A DNA stretch of 64,000 nucleotides from Chryseobacterium capnotolerans (GTDB lineage Bacteria; Bacteroidota; Bacteroidia; Flavobacteriales; Weeksellaceae). The stretch lies in assembly GCF_021278965.1 (NCBI RefSeq), contig NZ_CP065589.1, forward strand, positions 253,001 to 317,000, given 5' to 3'. Shown one piece after another: positions 1 to 10,345 of this stretch. The notes below the pieces were generated by a model that saw only the letters and a list, made by a program, of their open reading frames with translations, was not told the origin of the DNA and did no database searches. Both the position numbers and the translations under genes were made by a program. Positions within the stretch are counted from its first letter, which is position 1, and each line of letters begins with the position of its first letter.

Positions 1-1305
1 AGAATCGGTGCTGAAGTGAAGCCTGGAGATATCATGATTGGTAAAATTACTCCAAAAGGTGAATCTGACCCGACTCCTGAAGAAAAACTTCTTAGAGCAA
101 TCTTCGGTGATAAAGCTGGTGATGTAAAAGATGCATCATTGAAAGCTGACTCTTCATTAAGAGGAGTTGTTATCAACAAGAAATTGTTCTCTAGAAACAT
201 TAAAGACAAAAAGAAAAGAACTGAAGAAAAACTTAAGCTTGAAGAGATTGAAAACACTTACAAGGCTAAGTTTGACGAGTTGAGAAACACTTTAATTGAA
301 AAATTAAATACACTGGTAAGCGGTAAAACTTCTCAAGGGGTACAAAATGACCTTGACGAAGAAATCATCGGTAAAGGGGTGAAGTTTACTCACAAGTTAT
401 TAACTTCAGTAGAAGATTATGTAAACGTTAGCGGTTCAGACTGGACAGTAGACGCTGACAAGAATGAATTGATCAAACAATTGATTCACAATTACAAAAT
501 CAAATATAACGACATCCAGGGGGTTAAAAACCGTGAGAAATTCGCAATTTCAATCGGAGATGAGCTTCCAGCAGGTATCATGAAGTTGGCTAAAGTTTAC
601 ATCGCTAAGAAACGTAAACTGAATGTAGGGGATAAAATGGCAGGACGTCACGGTAACAAAGGTATCGTATCAAGAATCGTTCGTGAAGAAGATATGCCAT
701 TCCTGGAAGACGGAACACCAGTAGATATCGTATTGAATCCACTAGGGGTACCTTCTCGTATGAACATCGGACAGATTTATGAAACAGTTCTTGGATGGGC
801 TGGTCAGAAATTAGGAATGAAGTTCGCTACACCGATCTTCGATGGAGCAACTCTTGATCAGATTACTGAGTACACTGAGAAAGCAGGTCTTCCTAAATTC
901 GGTCACACTCACCTTTATGATGGTGGTACCGGAGAAAGATTTACACAGGCAGCTACAGTGGGTGTTATCTACATGCTGAAACTAGGACACATGGTTGATG
1001 ATAAGATGCACGCACGTTCTATTGGTCCTTACTCATTGATTACTCAGCAGCCGTTAGGAGGTAAAGCTCAGTTCGGTGGTCAGAGATTCGGAGAGATGGA
1101 GGTTTGGGCACTTGAGGCATTCGGTGCATCTAACATCCTTAGAGAGATCCTTACTGTGAAGTCGGATGACGTGATTGGTAGAGCAAAAACTTATGAAGCA
1201 ATTGCAAAAGGTGAATCTATGCCTGAACCAGGTATTCCAGAATCATTCAACGTATTACTTCACGAGTTACAAGGTCTTGGATTAGACGTAAGATTAGAGG
1301 AGTAA
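1..1305 (+). CDS. rpoB: DNA-directed RNA polymerase subunit beta, C-terminal part
   Basis: This is the last 434 codons of rpoB; the reading frame is open from base 1, so the start lies upstream of the window. The protein forms one jaw of the RNA polymerase catalytic core. Visible hallmarks are the [24 protein letters not shown] region that helps hold the nascent RNA and DNA near the active centre, the [30 protein letters not shown] stretch that interlocks with beta', and the family-typical C-terminal end LGLDVRLEE. It is followed 122 bases later by rpoC on the same strand. That gap holds a heptamer repeat element, not a recognisable terminator. Identification is by strong family resemblance; only the N-terminal part is missing. 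Confidence 0.98.
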   Translation, partial: RIGAEVKPGDIMIGKITPKGESDPTPEEKLLRAIFGDKAGDVKDASLKADSSLRGVVINKKLFSRNIKDKKKRTEEKLKLEEIENTYKAKFDELRNTLIEKLNTLVSGKTSQGVQNDLDEEIIGKGVKFTHKLLTSVEDYVNVSGSDWTVDADKNELIKQLIHNYKIKYNDIQGVKNREKFAISIGDELPAGIMKLAKVYIAKKRKLNVGDKMAGRHGNKGIVSRIVREEDMPFLEDGTPVDIVLNPLGVPSRMNIGQIYETVLGWAGQKLGMKFATPIFDGATLDQITEYTEKAGLPKFGHTHLYDGGTGERFTQAATVGVIYMLKLGHMVDDKMHARSIGPYSLITQQPLGGKAQFGGQRFGEMEVWALEAFGASNILREILTVKSDDVIGRAKTYEAIAKGESMPEPGIPESFNVLLHELQGLGLDVRLEE

Positions 1306-1307
1306 GA

Positions 1308-1421
1308 TATCAGATGTCAGACACAAGATGTCAGACTATGACACTCTAAGAATTTTATAATCCTTGAATTTGGAATGATGATTTCGTCTGAAATCTGAAA
1401 TCTGAAATCTAAAATCTAAAA
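1308..1421. repeat. inverted pair of degenerate heptamer arrays between rpoB and rpoC
   Basis: The left array (1310-1344) reads in 7-base units TCAGATG, TCAGACA, CAAGATG, TCAGACT, ATGACAC. The right array (1387-1421) reads TCTGAAA three times and then TCTAAAA twice. The reverse complement of the right unit, TTTCAGA, matches the TCAGA core on the left, so the arrays can pair in several registers in the rpoB-rpoC transcript. The right array ends six bases before the rpoC ATG. Confidence 0.8.
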
Positions 1422-1427
1422 AAAATT

Positions 1428-4400
1428 ATGTCAAATAAAAATAAATCAAGTAGATTTAATAAAATAACCATCGGTTTAGCTTCACCGGAGTCTATTTTAC
1501 AAGACTCAAGAGGGGAAGTTTTAAAGCCGGAAACAATTAACTACAGAACTCACAAGCCTGAAAGAGACGGGTTATTCTGTGAGAAAATCTTTGGTCCTGT
1601 AAAGGATTACGAATGTGCTTGTGGTAAATACAAGAGAATTCGTTACAAAGGGATCGTTTGTGACCGTTGTGGAGTAGAAGTTACTGAGAAAAAAGTAAGA
1701 AGAGAGAGAATCGGGCACATCAACCTTGTAGTTCCAATTGCGCACATCTGGTATTTCCGTTCTTTACCAAACAAAATCGGATACCTTCTTGGAATTCCTT
1801 CTAAGAAATTAGATATGATCATCTACTATGAAAGATATGTAGTGATTCAACAAGGTATTGCTAAGAAATTAGACGGTTCTGATTTCGAGAACATGGAATT
1901 CCTTACAGAAGAAGAGTACCTTGATATCATGGAAACTCTTCCAATCGAGAACCAATATCTTGATGATTCTGATCCAAACAAATTCATCGCTAAAATGGGT
2001 GCTGAAGCTGTTGAAGAATTGTTAAAGAGAATTGATCTTGATGCATTGTCTTTCGACTTGAGACACAAAGCTCACAATGAAGGATCTAAGCAAAGAAGAA
2101 CTGAAGCTCTTAAGAGATTGAACGTTGTAGAAGCATTAAGAGGTGCTAATACAAGAATGATCAACAGACCAGAGTGGATGATTATGCGTGTGCTTCCAGT
2201 TATTCCACCAGAACTAAGACCATTAGTTCCATTGGATGGAGGACGTTTCGCAACTTCTGACTTAAATGACCTTTATAGAAGAGTTATTATCAGAAATAAC
2301 CGTTTGAAGAGATTATTGGAGATTAAAGCTCCTGAAGTAATCTTGAGAAACGAGAAGCGTATGCTTCAGGAATCAGTAGATTCATTATTCGATAACACAA
2401 GAAAATCTTCTGCAGTAAAATCTGAATCAAACAGACCATTGAAATCACTTTCTGATTCATTGAAAGGTAAGCAAGGTCGTTTCCGTCAGAACTTACTAGG
2501 GAAAAGGGTTGACTACTCTGCACGTTCGGTAATTGTTGTAGGTCCAAACTTACAGCTTCACGAATGTGGTATTCCTAAAGATATGGCAGCTGAACTTTAC
2601 AAACCATTCATCATTAGAAAACTAATCGAGAGAGGTATTGTAAAAACAGTAAAATCTGCGAAGAGAATTATCGATAGAAAAGAACCAGTAGTTTATGATA
2701 TCCTAGAAAACGTGATGAAAGGTCACCCTGTTCTATTGAACAGAGCACCTACTCTTCACAGACTTGGTATTCAGGCTTTCCAACCTAAGATGATCGAAGG
2801 TAAAGCTATCCAGCTACACCCGTTAGTAACTACGGCCTTCAACGCCGATTTCGATGGTGACCAGATGGCGGTACACTTACCGTTAGGACCAGAAGCGATC
2901 CTTGAAGCTCAGTTATTGATGTTAGGTTCTCAAAACATCTTGAACCCGGCAAACGGTTCTCCAATTACAGTACCTTCTCAGGACATGGTTCTTGGTCTTT
3001 ATTTCATGACTAAAGAATTAAGTTCTACTGAAGATATGAAAGTAAAAGGTGAAGGTCTTGCTTTCTATTCTCCTGAAGAAGCGGAAATCGCTTATGCAGA
3101 AGGTAGAGTTTCATTAAATGCTAAGGTAAGATGTAGACTACCAATCAAAGAAGACGGTGTAATCGTAACAAGATTGATCGAAACTTCTGTAGGTAGAATC
3201 TTATTCAACCAAATTGTACCTAAGCAGGTAGGATATATCAATGAACTTCTTACTAAGAAATCATTGAGAAACGTTATCGGTAAGATCCTTGCTGATACAG
3301 ACTTCCCTACAACGGTGAAGTTCTTGGATGCCATGAAAGATCTAGGGTATTCAAACGCATTCAAAGGAGGTCTATCATTCTCTCTTGGAGATATCGTAGT
3401 TCCTGTGGAGAAAAAGCAGATGATTGCTACTTCAATTGAAACTGTAGACGAAATTAGAGCTAACTATAACATGGGTCTAATTACCGATACAGAACGTTAT
3501 AACCAGGTAATCGACGTTTGGACTAATACCAACGCTGGATTAACTGAAATGATCATGAGCAGAATGAAAACTGACCAAGGTGGTTTCAACTCTGTATACA
3601 TGATGCTTGATTCTGGAGCGAGGGGTTCTAAGGAACAGATCCGTCAGTTATCAGGGATGAGAGGTTTGATGGCGAAACCGCAAAAAGCTGGTTCTACCGG
3701 TGCGGAGATCATCGAAAACCCGATCCTTGCAAACTTTAAGGAAGGTCTTTCCATCTTAGAATACTTTATCTCTACCCACGGTGCTCGTAAGGGTCTTGCG
3801 GATACCGCTCTTAAAACTGCCGATGCTGGTTACCTAACCAGAAGATTGGTAGACGTTGCACAGGACGTTATCGTTACAGAAGATGACTGTGGAACTCTAA
3901 GAGGAACAGAAGTTACTGCACTTAAGAAAAATGACGAGATCGTTGAAAGAATCTCTGAAAGAATCTTAGGTAGAGTATCTCTTCATAATATTTATGATCC
4001 TGAATCTGATGAGCTAATTGCTAGTGCAGATCAGGTAATCATTGAAGAATTAGCTAAGAGAATTGAAGAAGCAGGTTTAGAAGCTGTTGAAGTTCGTTCT
4101 CCACTTACTTGTGAAGCTAAAAAAGGTATCTGTGCGAAATGTTACGGTAGAAACTTAGCAACAGGTAAAGTGATCCATATGGGTGAAGCGGTAGGTGTAA
4201 TTGCAGCACAGTCAATTGGGGAACCAGGTACTCAGCTTACGCTGAGAACCTTCCACCAAGGGGGTACTGCAGGTAACGTATCAGAAAACCCATCTATTGT
4301 TGCAAGAAGAGATGGTATCGTAGAAATGGACGAAGTAAGAACTATTACTTCTGAAGATGAAAACGGTAATACAGCTGAGGTTGTAGTTTCTCGTTCAACA

Positions 4401-5693
4401 GAATTCAGATTAGTTGCTGATAATGAATCTAGAACTCCATTAATGGTAGCTAACGTACCTTACGGATCTATCTTATCTGTGAAACCAGGTGATAAAGTGA
4501 AGAAAGGAGATACAATCTGTAGATGGGATCCGTATAACGCGGTTATCATTGCTGAAACTTCAGGTAAGGTAGAATACGAGGATATCATCCAGGGTATTTC
4601 ATTCCAACTTGAAATTGACGAACAGACAGGATTCGAAGAGAAAGTAATCTCTGAATCTAGAAATAAGAAAGCCGTACCTACCCTGAAAGTGGTAGACTCT
4701 AAAGGAGTTGAGCAAAAAGCTTACAACTTACCGGTAGGAGCCCACTTAATGGTAAACGATGGTGAGAAAATTAAGGCTGGTAAAGTCCTAATCAAGATCC
4801 CAAGAAAATCTGCAAAAGCAGGGGATATCACCGGAGGTCTTCCGAGAGTTACCGAATTATTCGAAGCAAGAAACCCTTCAAACCCAGCGGTTGTTACTGA
4901 AATCGACGGGGTAGTTTCTTACGGAAAAATTAAGAGAGGTAACCGTGAATTGATCGTTGAGGCTAAAACTGGAGAAAGAAAAATTTACTTAGTTAAATTA
5001 TCTAACCAGATCTTAGTACAGGAGAATGACTTCGTGAGAGCTGGTTCGCCACTTTCTGACGGTTCAATCACTCCAGACGATATCTTAAGAATTAAAGGTC
5101 CAACAGCTGTTCAGGAATACTTAGTAAACGAGATCCAGGAAGTTTACCGTCTACAGGGGGTAAAAATCGACGACAAGCACTTCGAAATCATCGTAAGACA
5201 GATGATGACAAAAGTATCTATCGTGGATGGAGGTGATACTCAATTCCTTGAAGGAGCTCTTGAGCACAAGTATGACTTCCTTGAAGAAAACAACAGAGTA
5301 TTCGGTCTTAAAGTAGTAGTAGAAGCTGGTGATTCTAAAGAATTCAAGCCAGGTCAGATGATTACTGCAAGAGAATTAAGAGATGAAAACTCTAAGTTGA
5401 AGCGTGAAGATTTAGCGTTAGTAGAAGTAAGAGAAGCTCTTCCTGCTACAGCAACTCCTGTATTACAAGGTATTACAAGAGCGGCACTTCAAACGAAATC
5501 GTTCATGTCTGCAGCATCGTTCCAGGAAACAACTAAAGTACTTAACGAAGCAGCAGTTGCTGGTAAGATTGATGATCTTAACGGTCTTAAAGAAAATGTA
5601 ATTGTAGGACACAGAATTCCTGCAGGTACAGGTCTTAAAGAATATCAGAATGTTATCGTAGGTTCTAAGAAAGAATTCGAAGACCTTAACTAA
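1428..5693 (+). CDS. rpoC: DNA-directed RNA polymerase subunit beta'
   Basis: Complete 1421-residue beta' subunit, which carries the catalytic magnesium site of RNA polymerase. The N-terminal zinc finger is visible as [20 protein letters not shown] (about residues 63-81). The invariant NADFDGDQM motif at residues 472-480 supplies the three metal-binding aspartates. The second zinc site is visible near CGTLRG and [15 protein letters not shown], followed by the trigger-loop region ending in [16 protein letters not shown]. The ATG at 1428 gives the family-typical start, with no Shine-Dalgarno sequence, as is usual in this phylum. It lies in the rpoB-rpoC operon. The downstream gap to the DUF3467 gene is 87 bases and again holds a heptamer repeat pair instead of a terminator, so co-transcription is likely. 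Confidence 0.99.
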   Translation: MSNKNKSSRFNKITIGLASPESILQDSRGEVLKPETINYRTHKPERDGLFCEKIFGPVKDYECACGKYKRIRYKGIVCDRCGVEVTEKKVRRERIGHINLVVPIAHIWYFRSLPNKIGYLLGIPSKKLDMIIYYERYVVIQQGIAKKLDGSDFENMEFLTEEEYLDIMETLPIENQYLDDSDPNKFIAKMGAEAVEELLKRIDLDALSFDLRHKAHNEGSKQRRTEALKRLNVVEALRGANTRMINRPEWMIMRVLPVIPPELRPLVPLDGGRFATSDLNDLYRRVIIRNNRLKRLLEIKAPEVILRNEKRMLQESVDSLFDNTRKSSAVKSESNRPLKSLSDSLKGKQGRFRQNLLGKRVDYSARSVIVVGPNLQLHECGIPKDMAAELYKPFIIRKLIERGIVKTVKSAKRIIDRKEPVVYDILENVMKGHPVLLNRAPTLHRLGIQAFQPKMIEGKAIQLHPLVTTAFNADFDGDQMAVHLPLGPEAILEAQLLMLGSQNILNPANGSPITVPSQDMVLGLYFMTKELSSTEDMKVKGEGLAFYSPEEAEIAYAEGRVSLNAKVRCRLPIKEDGVIVTRLIETSVGRILFNQIVPKQVGYINELLTKKSLRNVIGKILADTDFPTTVKFLDAMKDLGYSNAFKGGLSFSLGDIVVPVEKKQMIATSIETVDEIRANYNMGLITDTERYNQVIDVWTNTNAGLTEMIMSRMKTDQGGFNSVYMMLDSGARGSKEQIRQLSGMRGLMAKPQKAGSTGAEIIENPILANFKEGLSILEYFISTHGARKGLADTALKTADAGYLTRRLVDVAQDVIVTEDDCGTLRGTEVTALKKNDEIVERISERILGRVSLHNIYDPESDELIASADQVIIEELAKRIEEAGLEAVEVRSPLTCEAKKGICAKCYGRNLATGKVIHMGEAVGVIAAQSIGEPGTQLTLRTFHQGGTAGNVSENPSIVARRDGIVEMDEVRTITSEDENGNTAEVVVSRSTEFRLVADNESRTPLMVANVPYGSILSVKPGDKVKKGDTICRWDPYNAVIIAETSGKVEYEDIIQGISFQLEIDEQTGFEEKVISESRNKKAVPTLKVVDSKGVEQKAYNLPVGAHLMVNDGEKIKAGKVLIKIPRKSAKAGDITGGLPRVTELFEARNPSNPAVVTEIDGVVSYGKIKRGNRELIVEAKTGERKIYLVKLSNQILVQENDFVRAGSPLSDGSITPDDILRIKGPTAVQEYLVNEIQEVYRLQGVKIDDKHFEIIVRQMMTKVSIVDGGDTQFLEGALEHKYDFLEENNRVFGLKVVVEAGDSKEFKPGQMITARELRDENSKLKREDLALVEVREALPATATPVLQGITRAALQTKSFMSAASFQETTKVLNEAAVAGKIDDLNGLKENVIVGHRIPAGTGLKEYQNVIVGSKKEFEDLN

Positions 5694-5700
5694 AATTAAT

Positions 5701-5762
5701 GATTTGAAATTTGGGATTTGAAATTATTTTTATATTTTCACAATCTCAAATTTCGAATTTTA
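5701..5762. repeat. inverted pair of degenerate heptamer arrays after rpoC
   Basis: Left units GATTTGA, AATTTGG, GATTTGA, AATTATT (5701-5728). Right units AATCTCA, AATTTCG, AATTTTA (5742-5762). Read on the opposite strand, the right side gives the same AAATTTGAGATT-like words, so this is a small inverted pair like the one before rpoC but with a different heptamer. Confidence 0.65.
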
Positions 5763-5780
5763 AAAACATAATTTATAACA

Positions 5781-6086
5781 ATGGACAACAATCAAAATCC
5801 ACAAGACGGAAACATCAACATCGAATTAAACGAAATGGTAGCTGCTGGTATCTATGCTAACCTAGCTTTAGTAAACCACTCTCCATCTGAATTTGTAGTA
5901 GACTTTATTCAGTTGATGCCAGGTGTTCAGCAGGCTAAAGTAAGATCAAGAGTTATTCTTGCTCCACTTCACGCTAAAAGAGTATTAAATGCTCTTCAAC
6001 AGAACATCGCTAACTACGAGCAGCAGTTTGGAGAAATCAAAGAAGTTGAGCCTTTCGTATTAGGAGGAAACAACGTACAAGCTTAA
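5781..6086 (+). CDS. DUF3467 domain-containing protein
   Basis: Small acidic cytoplasmic protein of 101 residues. The IELNEMVAAGIYANLALVNHSPSEFVVDF region and the following APLHAKRVLNALQQNIANYEQQFGEI helix match the DUF3467 family, which typically sits directly after rpoC in Bacteroidota. No enzymatic motif is visible. It is on the same strand as rpoBC, 87 bases after rpoC, and is closed by a clear terminator at 6112, so it is probably the last gene of the RNA polymerase operon. Its molecular role is unknown; the conserved location suggests a link to transcription, which is inference only. Confidence 0.92.
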   Translation: MDNNQNPQDGNINIELNEMVAAGIYANLALVNHSPSEFVVDFIQLMPGVQQAKVRSRVILAPLHAKRVLNALQQNIANYEQQFGEIKEVEPFVLGGNNVQA

Positions 6087-6111
6087 GATTTTTTTCTTAC
6101 AATAAAATAAG

Positions 6112-6143
6112 AATGCCCTGGTTTTTTACCAGGGCATTTTTTG
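6112..6143 (+). terminator. intrinsic terminator of the rpoBC-DUF3467 operon
   Basis: Ten-base stem AATGCCCTGG / ACCAGGGCATT with a T-rich loop, followed by a run of T. It lies 25 bases past the DUF3467 stop. Confidence 0.9.
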
Positions 6144-6411
6144 TTTGATAGACTAAGAATTGGAAATTAAAGACTCTGATTAATAAAGTTTATATTCTGT
6201 TATAATGAAAATAAGTGGCTGATATTAATATATTTCTTGTAATTAATTCACAAAACTGTTCCTTTTTACAAGTGTTTACAGAATTCATAATTCTACTATT
6301 CATATAGACTTATAAAATGTTTAAAATATAATAGCAATTAGCTTTATTAATTTTAAATACAAATTAAAGATATTTAGTTAATATAGGTTAAAGTATTTTG
6401 TTTTTCTTAAT
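6144..6411. other. AT-rich intergenic region
   Basis: About 290 bases between the DUF3467 terminator and the next gene. No plausible coding frame, repeat or RNA structure was seen apart from the promoter at its right end. Confidence 0.6.
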
Positions 6412-6419
6412 TAAATTTG
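6412..6419 (+). promoter_or_regulatory. -7 promoter element TAAATTTG
   Basis: Exact match to the Bacteroidota -7 consensus TAnnTTTG, 16 bases before the ATG at 6436. It supports that ATG over the TTG at 6427, which would be at or before the transcription start. No well-spaced -33 TTG was found. Confidence 0.6.
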
Positions 6420-6435
6420 CTGAAAATTGAAAGGA

Positions 6436-9285
6436 ATGAAACTTTATCCTATTGCAGCTGCTTTACTATGCATAAATATGTATGCTCAGCAGCAAAATAA
6501 ACCTCAGGCTAATCAGAAGCACTTGCAGGAGCTTTATGCTAAATATGAAAAAGATATTAAGAAAGCCCGTAAGAATGCGAAGCTAATGGGAACTCCTCCG
6601 GATTTATATAACGAGGAGGATTATAAAAGAACCATGGATCCTGTTACAGGGAATGTTAATTTTGAAAGATTAGCAAAAGTAAATAAGGAAATTTTGATGG
6701 GGCAGTACAAAGCTGCTCAGCCAATGTCTTTTATTGCCGGTAACCAAGGATCTGCAGCAGGGAAAATAATCAATGAGCCCTGGATTGAAAGAGGACCTTA
6801 TAATGTAGGAGGAAGAACAAGAGCAATTATGTATGATCCTAATGATCCTACAGGTAAAAGAGTTTTTGCAGGTGGAGTTTCAGGAGGCCTTTGGGTGAAT
6901 CAGGATCCTTCCGTGAGTACAAACGAATGGCAGCCTTTAAGCACATTCTGGGCAAATACTTCCGTAGTATGTATTACTTATGATCCCAATAATTCTCAGA
7001 CATTTTATGTAGGTACGGGAGAATCATCCACAACCGACGTAGTGGGCTCAGGAATCTGGAAAACTACAGACGGCGGAGCTACATGGACGCAGATTTTCAC
7101 TGTTCCGGTTACTTATGCTTCTAATGGAGTAAGAAATGGAAATTTTTATATCAATGATATTAAAGTAAGGAATAATAACGGTGTTTCAGAAATATATGCA
7201 GGAGTAAGCGGTTCATATGTTGGAATTTCATTTAATGACGGATGGCAGGGATTAAGCCAGGCCGGATTATATAAATCAGTAGATGGCGGAACTACTTTTA
7301 CTAAGAATGCCAATCTGCTAGCCATGAATACAACAACGAATGTAGTAAGTACAACAGGATATTCGATCCAGCAAATAGAAATAGGCGCTGATAATTCGAT
7401 ATGGCTTTCCACAAGAAGTTCGCGTTTTTCAAATATAGATTCAGGAGGTAGAATTTTTAAATCTACTGATGGAAATACTTTTAATCAAATCTATAATGTA
7501 GGAAATACTGGCTCAAGAGTTAATTTTACGCTTTCGAAAACGGATGCCAATAAAGCTTATGCTTTTATGCAGGGAGTAGGAACTGCAGAGCCTATCAGAA
7601 TTGTGAAAACGGCTGATGGTGGAGCTACATGGCAGTCTACTTCTGATGTACCACAGGTTATTAAATTGCCTAAAGCTACAGATACCAGTATTCCAGCCAA
7701 TGACTTTACACGAGGACAATCTTTTTACGATCTGGTTATAACAACAGATCCTCTGAATGATAATACACTGTACATTGGAGGTATTGATTTATTCAAATCC
7801 ACAGATGGTGGAATGAACTGGGCACAGATTTCAAAATGGTCTAATAATAATGCTATGGCCAACCTGGCTGTTTCTACAGTACACGCCGATCAGCACGCTA
7901 TAGTATTTAACCCATTCAATAATTACAGTACAGGGCAAATGATGTTTGGAAATGATGGGGGAATCTTTTTTGCTGCGAATAAAGAAAGTATTGGTGCTGT
8001 TGGAGGTATGGTTGCAAGGAATACAAGATACAATGTAACTCAGTTCTATGGGGCTGTACTTAACCCTACAAAAACACCTGCTAATGAAGAATTATTGGCT
8101 GGAGCGCAGGATAACGGATCATGGTGGCTGTATGGTGTACCTCAAGCTAATAATTTCTTAACTACACAAGCTGCTACCGGAGGAGACGGAATGTACCCTG
8201 AATATGATGATCAGGATAATTATGAAATTTCCAGCTATACCAATAATAGTCATTATTTGCTGAATTCAACACCATATGCCAATTATCTGATTACAACTTC
8301 TGCTAACAGAAGTATGGGGCATTTCGTAAACGAAATTGCACTGGATAGAATGAATGATGTTTTTTATTCTTACCGTTCAGGGCTTACGCTTTTCAGAACA
8401 GCCGGGCTTAGCAGTACCGCGACTACATTCACTAATGATCAGGTTAATGTAGGAACAGCACAGACTGGTGAGCAAGTTTCATGGCTTAAAATTTCTCCTC
8501 ATACAACAGCATCCTCTACACTCTTTGTAGGAACTAACCTGGGAAGGCTTTTTAAAATTACCAATGCCAACACACCATCATACACATCTACAGCTTTAAC
8601 ATCACCCGCTGCAGGGACAATTTCAGATATAGAATTTGGAGCTAATGAAAATGAAATTTTACTCACCTTATCTAATTATAATCAGATTAGCGTATTCTAT
8701 TCAACAGATGGCGGAACATCATGGCAGAATAAAGAAGGTAATCTGCCGGATATGCCAGTAAGAACTATTCTAAGAAATCCGGATGATCCTAATGAAGTGT
8801 TAGTAGGTACAGAGTTGGGAGTATGGGGAACAGGAAATTTCCTTTCCGGAGCACCTACATGGTCATCAGTAACAGGAAATATTGGGAACGTAAGAGTAAC
8901 AAGTCTGGATTACAGACCTTCTACAAAAACAGTTTTGGTTTCTACTTATGGGAGAGGAGCCTGGACAACTCAAAATACCAATACTAATCTGGCGACTTCA
9001 GAAACTACAGCAGTATCTCCAAGAACGGCGAACAGAGTTTATCCTAATCCATCCAAGGGAATTGCCCGTTTAAGATTTAGCAATACTAATCATAGTACTG
9101 TAGATATCAGCATATTTGATAAGGCTGGAAGACTAGTATACAGCAAGAAGAATGTGAAGTCTGATGAAGAATTCGGTCAGAAAATGATTCCGGGTAATTA
9201 TATTCTGAAAGCTGAAGATAAAGGTGAAATTGTGTATAGCGGTAACTTTTTAGTAATCGGCCGTACCGGAGGTGATGATGATTAA
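6436..9285 (+). CDS. T9SS-secreted BNR/VPS10-like beta-propeller protein
   Basis: Large secreted protein of 949 residues. The N-terminus MKLYPIAAALLCINMYAQ is a signal peptide, followed by a charged helical segment. The body has repeated Asp-box (BNR) motifs of the type SxDGGxTW (KTTDGGATW, KSVDGGTTF, KTADGGATW, KSTDGGMNW, YSTDGGTSW), as in sortilin/VPS10 and sialidase-like propellers. The last 80 residues, from VYPNPSKG to GNYILKAEDKG, form a type A T9SS sorting domain, so export by the type IX system and surface attachment or release are expected. The ATG at 6436 is preferred over an upstream TTG because of the -7 element. A paralogue lies at 20.6-24.3 kb. No catalytic residues could be assigned; an adhesin or glycan-binding role is only a guess. 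Confidence 0.88.
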   Translation: MKLYPIAAALLCINMYAQQQNKPQANQKHLQELYAKYEKDIKKARKNAKLMGTPPDLYNEEDYKRTMDPVTGNVNFERLAKVNKEILMGQYKAAQPMSFIAGNQGSAAGKIINEPWIERGPYNVGGRTRAIMYDPNDPTGKRVFAGGVSGGLWVNQDPSVSTNEWQPLSTFWANTSVVCITYDPNNSQTFYVGTGESSTTDVVGSGIWKTTDGGATWTQIFTVPVTYASNGVRNGNFYINDIKVRNNNGVSEIYAGVSGSYVGISFNDGWQGLSQAGLYKSVDGGTTFTKNANLLAMNTTTNVVSTTGYSIQQIEIGADNSIWLSTRSSRFSNIDSGGRIFKSTDGNTFNQIYNVGNTGSRVNFTLSKTDANKAYAFMQGVGTAEPIRIVKTADGGATWQSTSDVPQVIKLPKATDTSIPANDFTRGQSFYDLVITTDPLNDNTLYIGGIDLFKSTDGGMNWAQISKWSNNNAMANLAVSTVHADQHAIVFNPFNNYSTGQMMFGNDGGIFFAANKESIGAVGGMVARNTRYNVTQFYGAVLNPTKTPANEELLAGAQDNGSWWLYGVPQANNFLTTQAATGGDGMYPEYDDQDNYEISSYTNNSHYLLNSTPYANYLITTSANRSMGHFVNEIALDRMNDVFYSYRSGLTLFRTAGLSSTATTFTNDQVNVGTAQTGEQVSWLKISPHTTASSTLFVGTNLGRLFKITNANTPSYTSTALTSPAAGTISDIEFGANENEILLTLSNYNQISVFYSTDGGTSWQNKEGNLPDMPVRTILRNPDDPNEVLVGTELGVWGTGNFLSGAPTWSSVTGNIGNVRVTSLDYRPSTKTVLVSTYGRGAWTTQNTNTNLATSETTAVSPRTANRVYPNPSKGIARLRFSNTNHSTVDISIFDKAGRLVYSKKNVKSDEEFGQKMIPGNYILKAEDKGEIVYSGNFLVIGRTGGDDD

Positions 9286-9745
9286 AAAAATGAATTATCC
9301 ATTATTATTAATATTATTTGGGGTACTGGCTTCTTGTGGAATGCCAGTATCCAATTTTCAGGATCAATCAGTATCCATCATTTCTGCTGAAAAAACAGAA
9401 TGGTCTGGTGGAAGAGCCGGAGTAAAGGGGATGATGTATACCGTAAAACTGAGTAAAAAAAATAATGTTGTGATAAAATCCCTGATGGCAGAAGGAAACA
9501 AAATTTCATTTAGTCAGAATATCTCGGGGAATAGTATTATCATACAAGGCAGTCTGCAATATAAAAACAATAATGATGCAAATGTTGAAGATTTACCGGC
9601 AGGAGCCTCAGTAGAAAGTACGAGGCTGAAGGCCAACTTCAAAGAAAGTTGGATAGAATACACCTTGAAAAATTCTAATAAGTCCTATAGAATCAGTATT
9701 CCAAAGTTCATTTCAGTAGAAATGAAGGAAGAACTGGCTCCTTAA
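9272..9745 (+). CDS. small lipoprotein of unknown function
   Basis: 157-residue protein overlapping the end of the T9SS propeller gene by 14 bases, so translational coupling is likely. The N-terminus has two lysines, a hydrophobic stretch and the lipobox LASC (Cys22 from the first ATG), predicting a lipid-anchored periplasmic or surface protein. Several ATGs are possible (9272, 9275, 9278, 9290); 9290 would remove the basic n-region and is less likely. The rest is beta-rich with no recognised motif. Its fixed position suggests it works with the secreted propeller, for example in its display, but nothing in the sequence proves this. Confidence 0.8.
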   Translation: MMMIKKMNYPLLLILFGVLASCGMPVSNFQDQSVSIISAEKTEWSGGRAGVKGMMYTVKLSKKNNVVIKSLMAEGNKISFSQNISGNSIIIQGSLQYKNNNDANVEDLPAGASVESTRLKANFKESWIEYTLKNSNKSYRISIPKFISVEMKEELAP

Positions 9746-9759
9746 AACATTACTCATTT

Positions 9760-10308
9760 TTGAATAAAAAATTATTTTTTATCTTTTTATGTATTCCGGT
9801 CATCATGTTATTTAATAATGTTGCTTATACGGTTGTTTCTCATGTAAAAAGAAAATTATATGAACATACACAATATAATATTGCCCGGCATCCTTTGAAG
9901 AAATCAAAAACGGTATGCTTTACAGAAGAAGATCTTACCAAAGCAGAATGGAAAGAAGATCAAGAATTTGTGCTCAATGGATTTTCTTATGATGTGGTTC
10001 ATGTGAATAGAATAAATGGAAAAAAAATCTATTTCTGTTACCTTGATAAAAAAGATATCATCATTAATTCATTGGTGGATTTCTCTAAAAAATTAACCGT
10101 TAAAAAAAGAAACCTGAGAACTCAGATCGATCTCCCGGGGCATAGGAAGGTTTTGCTCAAAACATCCCGTTTTACCATTCTTAATGGAAAAGAGTTTCCT
10201 CTTCTTTTAATGCCGGATCTAAATACAATACCCATTCACTATTACCTATTAGAAAGTACTCATTATTTATCCATTAGTATTCCGCCTCCGGAGCAGCACT
10301 TTGTCTAA
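9760..10308 (+). CDS. membrane-anchored hypothetical protein, TTG start
   Basis: 182 residues starting with TTG at 9760, 14 bases after the lipoprotein gene. The N-terminus KKLFFIFLCIPVIMLFNNVAYTVV is one membrane segment or an uncleaved signal; the rest is basic and extracytoplasmic, with the proline-rich tail SISIPPPEQHFV. I do not recognise a family. It lies 37 bases before the TonB-dependent receptor gene on the same strand. Small proteins of this kind often precede TonB receptors in Flavobacteriia, so it may belong to the same uptake locus. An internal ATG at residue 16 would destroy the membrane segment, which supports the TTG start. Confidence 0.7.
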   Translation: MNKKLFFIFLCIPVIMLFNNVAYTVVSHVKRKLYEHTQYNIARHPLKKSKTVCFTEEDLTKAEWKEDQEFVLNGFSYDVVHVNRINGKKIYFCYLDKKDIIINSLVDFSKKLTVKKRNLRTQIDLPGHRKVLLKTSRFTILNGKEFPLLLMPDLNTIPIHYYLLESTHYLSISIPPPEQHFV

Positions 10309-10345
10309 AGTGAATATAATATTAATGATAACTAATTTTTAAATA

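Noticed and set aside
1308..1421. Heptamer arrays considered as a CRISPR or minisatellite coding region
   Set aside because: Units are 7 bases with no spacers and no cas genes; the frame is not maintained as coding sequence.
1847..3364. Three minus-strand open frames of 73-90 codons inside rpoC
   Set aside because: They lie entirely opposite a highly conserved gene and encode no recognisable domain; they are shadows.
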